NCBI RefSeq assembly: GCF_020873895.1
Contig: NZ_JAHWGT010000054.1
Span: forward strand, 1 to 33,215
Length of the DNA: 33,215 bases
Direction: 5' to 3'
Origin: Streptomyces sp. DH12
GTDB taxonomy: Bacteria > Actinomycetota > Actinomycetes > Streptomycetales > Streptomycetaceae
In this document: piece by piece, positions 13,606-20,852 of the stretch
How the letters are laid out: each line of letters starts with the position of its first letter
How positions within the stretch are numbered: position 1 is the stretch's first letter
Notes under the pieces: model-generated
What the model saw: only the letters and a program-made list of their open reading frames with translations
Database searches by the model: none
Told to the model about the DNA's origin: nothing
Made by a program: the position numbers and the translations under genes

Positions 13606-16062
13606 ACCGGCCGACCGGGAACGCAGCATGCGCCGCACCACGTCGGCCTGTTCGGTGAGCGTCTTGCGGACGACGGGCGCCGTCTTCTCCGCGCGTGCCA
13701 GCGCCTCGTCGAGGTACGCGCCGTCCACGGTGTACCGGGGCAGCAGTCGGCCCGTGTAGACCATGGCCGGGCTCATGCCGCCCCGGTCGAGGTCCGGCAG
13801 GAGCTCCAGGTAGCGGTCGGCGTAGGGCGCGAGGACGGCGTCCTGCCCGGGACGCCAGAACGCCGCCGCGACCCGGCCCACCCACGCCAGGGGCACGGCC
13901 CGTTCCGTCACGAGGGTCCGCCACACGTCGGCCTTGGCCGCCGCGTCCGGTGCGGCGGCGCGGACGCACAGCTCCCGCACCCACGCCTCCGGGTCGGGGT
14001 CGGCGGCCAGGAGGCGGGCCGCGTCCGCCGCGGTGGCGCCGCCGAGTTCGGCGGTGCGGGTCAGGGCCCGCCACCGCAGGTCGTGGTCGTCTCCGGCCTC
14101 CGCCTCGGCGCGCAGGCGGTCCAGTCCGTCACCCGACGCCGTCCGCGCCAGCGCGCGCAGCGCCACCCGGCGGCGGTCCGGGTGCGCGGCACCGTCGGCG
14201 ATCCGGCGGCACACCGTGGCGAGGACGGACGTCAACCCGGGGCGGTGCTCCTCGGGCGCCCACAGCTCGGTGATGTCGCAGGCGAGCGTCAGGTACGGCT
14301 CCACGACGGCGTCGCACGTCTCGGCCGCGGCGACGGCGCCGACGGCGCGGGCGGCCTCGGCCGCGGTCGCCTCACCGGTGACCAGCATGTCCCACACCGT
14401 GGCGACGGCTACGCCCCGCGGCAGCGCGCCCGGCAGCCGCGCGGCCTGGGTGAGGAGGGTGTCGCGGGAGGCCGCGTCGGGCCGGGCCGTGGCGAACGTC
14501 AGATCGTCGTCGTTCACCAGGTACAGGTCCGCGCCCGGAGGCAGGTCGAGCGGGGTGCGGGGCCCCTCGACCTCCACCACCGCCCGCGCGGTGCGCTCCA
14601 ATCCGCCGTCGGCGGCGCGGTGGTAGGCGCCCACGGTCAGCACCTGCGGGCGGGGCGCGCCGCCGGCCGGCCCCACGGCGTGGAGCACCGGCCCGTCGGG
14701 GCCCTGGCCGAGGGTGAGCCGGTCGGTGCCCGCGGTGTCCAGCCAGCCGGCGCGCCACGCGTCGAGGTCGCGCCCCGACGTCTCGGCGAGCGCGTCGGTG
14801 AGGTCCCGCAGGGTGGTCGTCCCCCACGCGTGCCGGGCGAAGTAGCGGCCCATCCCGGCGGTGAACGCCTCCTCGCCGACGTACTCCATCAGCTGCCGCA
14901 GGACCGAGGCGCCCTTCGGGTAGGTGATGGCGTCGAAGATCGACGCCGCTTCTGCGACGTCGTGGACCGGCTGGCGGATGGGATGCGAGGTGGGTCCCCG
15001 GTCGGCCAGGTACGCCCGCAGCTTCCCGACGGCGAGGTGTCCGGCCCAGGCGTCGGTGTGGGCCGTCGCCGAGGTCGCGGCCCAGTGGCAGGCGAACTCC
15101 GCGAACGCCTCGTTCAACCACAGGTCGTCCCACCATCGCATGGTGACGATGTTGCCGAACCACATGTGCGCCATCTCGTGCAGCAGCACCTTGGCGAGCA
15201 GCTCCCACTCGGCCGGGGTGGGTCCCGAGCGGCTCAGGAAGTCGTCGGACCAGGTGACGCACCCGTAGTTCTCCATCGCGCCGCCGTACTCCGGCACGAA
15301 CACCTGGTCGTAGCGGCGCTGCGGGAACGGCATGGCGAATACGTCCGCGTAGAAGCCGAGCCCCTGGGCGGTGAGCGCGAGGATGCCCTCCGCGTCCCGC
15401 TCCAGGACCGCGGCCAGGGACCCGCGGGCGTACAGCCCCAGGTCGTATCCCGCCCTCTCACGGCGCACCTCGTGGAACGGGCCGGCGTTCACCACCGTGT
15501 TGTACGGCGACAGCGGCGGCGTGTCGGGGAACTCCCACCGCCGGGCGGCGCCCCCCGCGGGCTCCGTGCGGGCCGCCCCGGCGTTGCTGAGGACCGTCCA
15601 CGCGGCGGGCGCGGTCACGGTGAAGGCGTGCGGGGCCTTCAGGTCCGGCTGGTCGAAGCAGGCCCACACGAATCGCGCCTCGTCCGGCTCGAACGACGTC
15701 CACACGTACACCTCGCCGTCCGACGGGTCCACCGCCCGGTGCACCCCGGGGCCCCGTGCCGTGTCCGACTGCACGCTCTCGACGCGCAGGACGTTGTGCG
15801 CGGCCAGGTCCGGCAGGGCGATGCGGCCCCCGGCCGGCGGCGGCAGCGGTACGCCGTTGAGGGTGGCGGAGACGACGGTCGCCGCGCAGTCGACGAACGT
15901 CGCGGCGCCCGGCTCGGCGCAGGCGAACGTGACGGTCGACACGCACCGCACGTCCGGGCCGGCGAGCAGGCCGGTGAAGTCGACGGCGACGTCGTAGCGT
16001 TCGACGCGGACGAGCGCTGCCCGCCCCTCGGCCTCGGCGCGGGTCAGGCTGCGGATGGTCAT
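13591..16062 (-). CDS. pepN: Aminopeptidase N (M1 family)
   Basis: 823 aa from ATG 16062 with GAGGAGGGG upstream. M1 gluzincin layout: an N-terminal beta domain about 15-195, the catalytic domain with exopeptidase motif GAMEN at 261-265 and zinc site HEMAH at 295-299 plus third ligand Glu318 (NEAFAEF), then an ERAP1-like helical C-terminal domain from about 540. Length is close to the Streptomyces lividans PepN (about 850 aa). A cytoplasmic zinc enzyme removing N-terminal residues from peptides; no signal peptide is present. The antiporter pair follows 129 bp downstream on the same strand, apparently a separate unit. Confidence 0.95.
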   Translation of the reverse strand: MTIRSLTRAEAEGRAALVRVERYDVAVDFTGLLAGPDVRCVSTVTFACAEPGAATFVDCAATVVSATLNGVPLPPPAGGRIALPDLAAHNVLRVESVQSDTARGPGVHRAVDPSDGEVYVWTSFEPDEARFVWACFDQPDLKAPHAFTVTAPAAWTVLSNAGAARTEPAGGAARRWEFPDTPPLSPYNTVVNAGPFHEVRRERAGYDLGLYARGSLAAVLERDAEGILALTAQGLGFYADVFAMPFPQRRYDQVFVPEYGGAMENYGCVTWSDDFLSRSGPTPAEWELLAKVLLHEMAHMWFGNIVTMRWWDDLWLNEAFAEFACHWAATSATAHTDAWAGHLAVGKLRAYLADRGPTSHPIRQPVHDVAEAASIFDAITYPKGASVLRQLMEYVGEEAFTAGMGRYFARHAWGTTTLRDLTDALAETSGRDLDAWRAGWLDTAGTDRLTLGQGPDGPVLHAVGPAGGAPRPQVLTVGAYHRAADGGLERTARAVVEVEGPRTPLDLPPGADLYLVNDDDLTFATARPDAASRDTLLTQAARLPGALPRGVAVATVWDMLVTGEATAAEAARAVGAVAAAETCDAVVEPYLTLACDITELWAPEEHRPGLTSVLATVCRRIADGAAHPDRRRVALRALARTASGDGLDRLRAEAEAGDDHDLRWRALTRTAELGGATAADAARLLAADPDPEAWVRELCVRAAAPDAAAKADVWRTLVTERAVPLAWVGRVAAAFWRPGQDAVLAPYADRYLELLPDLDRGGMSPAMVYTGRLLPRYTVDGAYLDEALARAEKTAPVVRKTLTEQADVVRRMLRSRSAGADRP

Positions 16063-16292
16063 CGCCCCTCCTCACGGTCCCCGGCACAGCGGCGTGCCGG
16101 GACGTCGAAGTGCCCACCCTATGGGCTGCCTTGCCGGGCGGGTACGGTGCAGGCAGCGCCCCGCGGGCGCCCGCCCGGCCGCCGTCGTCGACGGCGCCCG
16201 CCCCGGGCGGGCCGGGACGACGCGGCCCCCGCCCCCGTACGCCTCGGACCCGGGCGCGGGCGCCCGACGTGCCCGGACGGACGGCGCGGGCG

Positions 16293-16298
16293 TAGGCT
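16293..16298 (+). promoter_or_regulatory. -10 element for a leaderless YciO-like transcript
   Basis: TAGGCT (16293-16298) ends six bases before ATG 16305, placing transcription start at or next to the start codon. No Shine-Dalgarno sequence lies in front of this ATG. The -35 is not clear. Confidence 0.5.
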
Positions 16299-16304
16299 CG
16301 GCGG

Positions 16305-16925
16305 ATGGCGAAGTACTTCGACGTGCACCCCGACGATCCCCAGCGGCGCATCATCGGCACCGTGGCCGACAGCATCCGCTCCGGCGCGCTCGTCGCCTAC
16401 CCCACCGACTCCTGCTACGCGCTGGGCTGCCGCCTCGGCAACCGCGAGGCCCTGGACCGCATCCGCACCATCCGGGCCCTGGACGACCGGCACCACTTCA
16501 CGCTCGTGTGCGAGAACTTCGGCCAGCTCGGCCAGTTCGTGCACATCGACAACGACGTGTTCCGGGCGCTGAAGGCGGCCACCCCCGGCCGGTACACCTT
16601 CATCCTGCCGGCGACAAAGGAGGTGCCCCGCCAGCTCCAGCACCAGAAGAAGAAGACCGTCGGCGTGCGCATCCCCGACCACCGGGTGACCCAGGCGCTC
16701 CTCGCGGAGCTGGGCGAGCCGCTGGTGTCCAGCACGCTCCTCCTCCCGGGCGAGGAGGACCCGATGACCCAGGGCTGGGAGATCAAGGACCGGCTCGACC
16801 ACGTCGTGGACGCGGTGGTCGACTCCGGCGACTGCGGCACCGCCCCCACCACCGTCGTCGACTTCTCCGGCGGCGAGCCCGAGATCGTCCGCCGCGGGGC
16901 GGGCGACCCGGCGCGCTTCGAGTAG
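16305..16925 (+). CDS. Sua5/YciO/YrdC family protein (YciO-like)
   Basis: 206 aa, the same length as E. coli YciO. The YrdC fold covers about 15-190: LVAYPTDSCYALGCRLGNRE, RTIRALDDRHHFTLVCENF, RYTFILPATKEVP, KKKTVGVRIPDHRV and VSSTLLLPGEED. The YrdC/Sua5 enzymes make threonylcarbamoyl-AMP for the t6A base in tRNA; YciO is a sister group whose cellular job is less certain. The C-terminal part is short, without the extra Sua5 domain. The gene is divergent from pepN across 242 bp and appears leaderless. Confidence 0.88.
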   Translation: MAKYFDVHPDDPQRRIIGTVADSIRSGALVAYPTDSCYALGCRLGNREALDRIRTIRALDDRHHFTLVCENFGQLGQFVHIDNDVFRALKAATPGRYTFILPATKEVPRQLQHQKKKTVGVRIPDHRVTQALLAELGEPLVSSTLLLPGEEDPMTQGWEIKDRLDHVVDAVVDSGDCGTAPTTVVDFSGGEPEIVRRGAGDPARFE

Positions 16926-16956
16926 CCCCCGCGCGGCGTCGGCCCGCCACGCGGCG

Positions 16957-17322
16957 TCAGCCCTCCGGCGCGGCGCCGGGCCGCAGGTCGGGGTGGTCCT
17001 CGGCCAGGCGGTCCGGCGCGGCCTGCCGCCACGAGTCGACGACGACGTCACGCAGCTCGGCCAGGTCCTCCAGCGCCGCCAACCGCACCCGGACCCACGC
17101 GGAGGACGCCTCGTGCGGCGGCACCCAGAACTTGTGCGGCTCGGCGGCGATCAGCTCGCCGCGCTCGTGGCGGGGGCAGCGGACGGCGATGGACGTCCCC
17201 TCGTCGGGCACGGTCAGGAACATCTTCCCGGCCACCCGGAACGTCGGCATGTGCCACGCCTCCTTCTCCACGGTCTCGGGGAGGGACAGGGCGACACGGC
17301 GGACCACCTCGGCATCGATCAT
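16957..17322 (-). CDS. MmcQ/YjbR family protein
   Basis: 121 aa from ATG 17322 (MIDAEVVRRVALSLPETVE) with GGTGA six bases upstream. The CyaY-like YjbR fold is indicated by LPETVEKEAWHMPTFRVAGK, MFLTVPDEGTSIAVRCP, HKFWVPPHEASSAWVRVRL and a final helix VVVDSWRQAAPDRLAE. Family members are small cytoplasmic proteins annotated as DNA-binding without firm proof. The gene lies 63 bp downstream of the STAS gene and converges with the YciO-like gene, whose stop is 31 bp away. Confidence 0.88.
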   Translation of the reverse strand: MIDAEVVRRVALSLPETVEKEAWHMPTFRVAGKMFLTVPDEGTSIAVRCPRHERGELIAAEPHKFWVPPHEASSAWVRVRLAALEDLAELRDVVVDSWRQAAPDRLAEDHPDLRPGAAPEG

Positions 17323-17385
17323 GGGCGTCACCGTAGCGGCGGCCACCGACAGCGCCGGATCGCGCCCGTTCGGGCCCGGGCGGGG

Positions 17386-17721
17386 TCAGGGCGCGGTCGA
17401 GGCGCCGTCCGGGCGGATGGTGAGGATCTGGTCCAGGCCGACGATGCGCAGGATCCGCATCGTGTTGTCCGGCACGGCCTCCAGGGCGACGTCCGCCCCG
17501 GCCGCCGCGGCGTGGTGGCGGGCCACGAGCAGGGCGGTGATGCCGCTGGAGTCGCAGAACTCCAGTTCGCCCAGGTCCAGCACGAGGCACTGCCCGGGCT
17601 CCAGGGTGAGACCGGTGACGCGGGTGCGCAGCTCCTCGGAGGTGGCGTAGTCCAGGTCACCGGCGATCCGCAGGAGGGGGCCGGTCGCGGTCGTCCGCGT
17701 GTCGATGGTCAGCAGGCTCAT
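17386..17721 (-). CDS. STAS-domain anti-anti-sigma factor (RsbV-like)
   Basis: 111 aa. ATG 17721 overlaps the phosphatase stop as ATGA. A single STAS domain: GPLLRIAGDLDYATSEELRT, CLVLDLGELEFCDSSGI and ALLVARHHAAAAGADVALEA. Ser58 in DSSGI aligns with the serine phosphorylated by the anti-sigma kinase in SpoIIAA and RsbV. Dephosphorylated, such proteins bind the anti-sigma factor and free the sigma factor. Encoded directly after a PP2C phosphatase, it is probably its substrate. No kinase or sigma gene is in the window. Confidence 0.9.
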   Translation of the reverse strand: MSLLTIDTRTTATGPLLRIAGDLDYATSEELRTRVTGLTLEPGQCLVLDLGELEFCDSSGITALLVARHHAAAAGADVALEAVPDNTMRILRIVGLDQILTIRPDGASTAP

Positions 17722-19046
17722 CTCAGGGTGTCTGTCGCAGGGTCGTGGGTGGGGTGGCCGCCGGCCGGGACGCCCAGGGCCAGCAGGGCGGTGTCGTCGT
17801 CCAGGCCCTCGCCGAACCCCTCGAGGAGTCCGGTGAGCGCCTTGACCAGCACGTCGGGAGGGGCCCCGGCGTGCCCGACGACGAAGTCGCGCAGCGCTTC
17901 GTCCCCGAACCGGGCCCGGTCGGGCCCGGTGCGTGCCTCGGTGAGTCCGTCCGTGTACAGCAGCAGCGTGTCACCAGGCTCCAGGACGGTGGAGGCGCCG
18001 GTGAAGCGCGGCTCCCGCAGGATACCGACGAGGAGGCCGCCGGGCGTGCTGACCAGCTCGCTGCGGCCGTCGGCGCGCACGACGACGGCCGGCGGGTGCC
18101 CGCCGGAGGCCAGACGTACGGTGACCCGGCCGCCGCCGTCCCCGCCGGACTCGTGTTCGAGGGTGCCGAAGACGGCGGTGCAGTACCGGGGGTCGCCGCC
18201 CGCGTACCGCTCGTGCAGCACGGTGTTGAGCGTGGCCAGCACGGCGACGGGGTCGGTGTCGTGGAGCGCGGCGGCGCGCAGGGTGTAGCGGGTCAGCGAC
18301 GTGACGGCCGCCGCCTCGGGACCCTTGCCGCAGACGTCGCCGAGGAAGAACCCCCAGCGCTCCCGGTCCAGGGGGAACAGGTCGTAGAAGTCGCCGCCGA
18401 GCCGGTCCGGCGAGGCCGTGTGGTAGTACGCGGCCGCCGCGAGGCCCGGGACGTCCGGCAGGGACGTCGGCAGCAGGCTCCGCTGGAGGGCCGCCAGCGC
18501 CTCCTGGAGCCTGGCCCGGTCCGCCTCCGCCCGCCGTGCCGCCTCCTCGGCCTCCCTGCGGCCGCGCAGCAGCTCCTTCTCGTACGCCCGGCGGTCCCGC
18601 GCGTCGAAGACGGTGGTGCGCACGAGCAGCGGCTCGCCCTCGCTGCCGTACTTCACCGCCGACGAGGCCAGGACCGGCAGCCGACCGCCGTCGGCCTGCC
18701 GCATCTCCAGGGCTATGCCGCTCACCTCGCCCCGCATGTGCAGGAGCGGCGCGTAGTGGGTCTCGTGGTAGAGCCTGCCCCCCACCGACAGCAGGTCGGT
18801 GAAGCGCATCCGGCCGACCACCTCCTCCCGGTCGAGGCCGAGCCAGCCGAGGAGGGTGGCGTTGATCCGGGCGACGGTGCCGTCCATGAGGGTCGACAGG
18901 TACCCGCACGGGGCCGTCTCGTACAGCTCCTCCGCGCTGAGATCCATCAGCGCGGCGAACGCGGCCCGATCGGTCCCCGCCCGGCCCCCCGGGTACGGCC
19001 GCTCCCGCCGGTGCGGCCCGGACAGGTCACCGGTTCGGGAGGTCAC
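17718..19046 (-). CDS. PAS-PP2C (SpoIIE-type) phosphatase, RsbP-like
   Basis: 442 aa. GTG 19046 overlaps the hydrolase stop as GTGA. About 40-150 is a PAS domain (ELYETAPCGYLSTLMDGTVA, INATLLGWLGLDREEVVG). Residues 150-190 form a charged coiled coil. Residues 195-427 are the PP2C/SpoIIE phosphatase: QRSLLPTSLPDVPG, GGDFYDLF (Asp219), GDVCGKG (Asp237), YTDGLTEA (Asp366) and DDDTALL (Asp418), the expected metal ligands. This is the domain order of Bacillus RsbP, whose PAS domain responds to its RsbQ partner under energy stress. Predicted to dephosphorylate the STAS protein encoded next to it. Confidence 0.92.
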   Translation of the reverse strand: MTSRTGDLSGPHRRERPYPGGRAGTDRAAFAALMDLSAEELYETAPCGYLSTLMDGTVARINATLLGWLGLDREEVVGRMRFTDLLSVGGRLYHETHYAPLLHMRGEVSGIALEMRQADGGRLPVLASSAVKYGSEGEPLLVRTTVFDARDRRAYEKELLRGRREAEEAARRAEADRARLQEALAALQRSLLPTSLPDVPGLAAAAYYHTASPDRLGGDFYDLFPLDRERWGFFLGDVCGKGPEAAAVTSLTRYTLRAAALHDTDPVAVLATLNTVLHERYAGGDPRYCTAVFGTLEHESGGDGGGRVTVRLASGGHPPAVVVRADGRSELVSTPGGLLVGILREPRFTGASTVLEPGDTLLLYTDGLTEARTGPDRARFGDEALRDFVVGHAGAPPDVLVKALTGLLEGFGEGLDDDTALLALGVPAGGHPTHDPATDTLR

Positions 19047-19846
19047 CGCAGATCCGCGAGGAAGGCGGTGAGGGCGGCGTTGGTGGCGTCCGGCGCGGAC
19101 AGGTGAGGGCAGTGCCCGGTGGCGTCGAGCGTGACGAGTCGGGATCCGGGGACGGCGGCGTGCACGTACGCGCCCACCCCGCGCGGCGCGATGGCGTCCT
19201 CGGAGCACTCCAGGACGAGCGTGGGCACGGTGACCGTCCCCAGGTCGTCGCGCGAGTCGGAGAGGAAGGTCGTCCGGGCGAAGACCCGGGCCATCTCCGG
19301 GTCGGTGGCGCAGAAGCTCTGCGTGAGCTCCTCGCCGAGTTCGGGCCGCTCGGGGTTGCCCATGATCATCGGCGCCATCGCCGCGGACCAGCCGAGGTAG
19401 TTGGACTCCAGCGACTCCAGCAGCTCGTCGATGTCCCGCGCGTCGAAGCCGCCGCGGTACCCCTCGTCGTCGAGGTAGCGCGGGGAGGGCGCGACCATGA
19501 CGAGCGCGCCGATCCGCTCGGGGACCGCCCGCGCCGCCAGGATCCCGACCATGGCGCTCACCGAGTGCCCGACGAAGACCGCTCCGCGCAGGTCCAGGGC
19601 CTCGCACACCTCGACGACGTCCTGGGCGTAGCCGTCCAGCGACGCGTACCGCTCCGCCCGGAAGGCGGCGGGGTCCGCCCGGCCCGACCCGACGTAGTCG
19701 AACAGCACGACCTTGTGCGTGTCGGCCAGCGCGGGGACGGTCAGGCGCCACATGTTCTGATCGCAGCCGAAGCCGTGGGCCAGGACCACGGCCGGGCCGT
19801 GCGGGTTGCCCGTGACGCTGACGTTGTTCCTGCGCAGGATGTCCAT
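19043..19846 (-). CDS. RsbQ-like alpha/beta hydrolase
   Basis: 267 aa from ATG 19846 (MDILRRNNVSVTG), chosen because GAGG lies nine bases upstream; ATG 19855 would add three residues. The resemblance to Bacillus RsbQ is striking: AHGFGCDQNMW, VVLFDYVGSGRAD, YASLDGYAQDVVEVCEALDL, FVGHSVSAMVG, NYLGWSAAMAP, FCATDP and ATGHCPHLSAPD. The triad Ser95, Asp217 and His245 is complete. RsbQ and the plant D14/KAI2 receptors form one group of small-molecule-sensing hydrolases. The gene is the first of a three-gene overlapping unit with the PAS-PP2C phosphatase and STAS protein, so it probably makes or carries the signal for that phosphatase. Confidence 0.92.
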   Translation of the reverse strand: MDILRRNNVSVTGNPHGPAVVLAHGFGCDQNMWRLTVPALADTHKVVLFDYVGSGRADPAAFRAERYASLDGYAQDVVEVCEALDLRGAVFVGHSVSAMVGILAARAVPERIGALVMVAPSPRYLDDEGYRGGFDARDIDELLESLESNYLGWSAAMAPMIMGNPERPELGEELTQSFCATDPEMARVFARTTFLSDSRDDLGTVTVPTLVLECSEDAIAPRGVGAYVHAAVPGSRLVTLDATGHCPHLSAPDATNAALTAFLADLR

Positions 19847-20028
19847 GACGACCATCCTCGCACCCCCGTCCCCGGGCGCGTGCCCCGGTCGGTGCCTGGT
19901 ACACCTGTCTGCCCGGCGGCCCCGTACGTGCCGCGGTGAGCCGGGCGCCGCTTCCGCGGAACGCCTCCGCCCGCCATGAGCGCGTCATAAAGTGTCCCGC
20001 GCCGGGATGTGAGGGGCAGGGGGCGTCC

Positions 20029-20763
20029 GTGTGGGGTTGTCTGGTGCTGGTCCTGTCCGTCGGGTTCCTCGGCAAGCTGCTCGTGAGCCCGATCACCGTC
20101 CCCGACCTGATGGCGGCGCAGGCCCCGCCCCAGCATCCCGCGCCGGGCGAGTGGGCCGTGCTCCTGGCCGTCTCGGCGGTGACGGCCTTCGCCGTCGTGG
20201 GGTCGGCCGGGCGGCGCAGGCCCGGCCGGGGCCCGGCGCTGTTCCTGCTCACCGCGCTGCTGCTGGGCCTGTGCGCGGTGGTGGCCCTGTGGGTGCGCGG
20301 ACGGGTGGGCAGCGACGGCTGGACGCTCGGCGCGACGCTGGAGAGCCTGGCCGCCGGGGTCACCGCCCTGGCCCTGCGCGGCGCCGTGCGCCGCGCGGAG
20401 CGAGGCCGACCGCTGCCCGGGGAGGTCTGGCTCGCCATGGTCCCCTTCCGTGAGGACGACCGGCGGGCGCGGCACTACTGCGTCGTCGTGGCACGGCGCC
20501 GCGGGCACGCGGAGGTCCTGCAGATCACCTCGCAGGACAAGGAGGGCCGCCGGGACCACGTGTGGATGCCCAACGACGGCTGGGACCCGGCGTCCGGCAA
20601 GGAGCACTGGGTGGAGCGGGGCGTGGCGCCGCGCCGGGTGCCGTACGCCGACTTCCTCAAGGCGCGGCCGCAGGGCCCGTGCCCCCGGGCGACGTGGCGC
20701 CTGGTCCGGCGCCGGCGCCGGGTCCTGCCGGCCCGGCGGCGGATGGTCGCGGGCCGGCGCTGA
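20029..20763 (+). CDS. Membrane protein with MazF/PemK-like cytoplasmic domain
   Basis: 244 aa from GTG 20029 (VWGCLVLVLS), with AGGGGG upstream. Hydrophobic segments are at about 2-20, 42-60, 69-90 and possibly 100-118. The C-terminal part (128-215) reads PLPGEVWLAMVPFREDDRRA, RHYCVVVARRRG, AEVLQITSQDKEGRRDHVWM, PNDGWDPAS and RRVPYADFLKA. This follows the actinobacterial PemK/MazF-type pattern (PGEVWWA-PF, CLVV, ITSQDK, RIP-WD), a fold shared by mRNA-interferase toxins. The usual RPCLV segment is RHYCVVV here, so activity is uncertain. No antitoxin gene is next to it. The tail is very basic (RRRRRVLPARRR). Confidence 0.65.
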   Translation: MWGCLVLVLSVGFLGKLLVSPITVPDLMAAQAPPQHPAPGEWAVLLAVSAVTAFAVVGSAGRRRPGRGPALFLLTALLLGLCAVVALWVRGRVGSDGWTLGATLESLAAGVTALALRGAVRRAERGRPLPGEVWLAMVPFREDDRRARHYCVVVARRRGHAEVLQITSQDKEGRRDHVWMPNDGWDPASGKEHWVERGVAPRRVPYADFLKARPQGPCPRATWRLVRRRRRVLPARRRMVAGRR

Positions 20764-20791
20764 CCGGGTCGCCCCCGGGTCGCCTCGGGCC

Positions 20792-20835
20792 GTCCCGGGC
20801 CGGCGGCGCGGTGGACGCCGCCTCCGGCCCGGGAC
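20792..20835. terminator. Strong bidirectional terminator hairpin
   Basis: gtcccgggccgg (20792-20803) pairs perfectly with ccggcccgggac (20824-20835); inside it cggcg and cgccg pair around a 7-base loop. It lies between the convergent MazF-like and pectinase genes. Confidence 0.75.
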
Positions 20836-20852
20836 CCGCCCGGAACCCGGCG

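Noticed and set aside
12928-16572. A plus-strand open frame of over 1200 codons opposite the antiporter and pepN
   Set aside because: It is antisense to well-recognised genes, has His/Arg/Gly/Pro-rich composition without domains, and is the usual by-product of high third-position GC.
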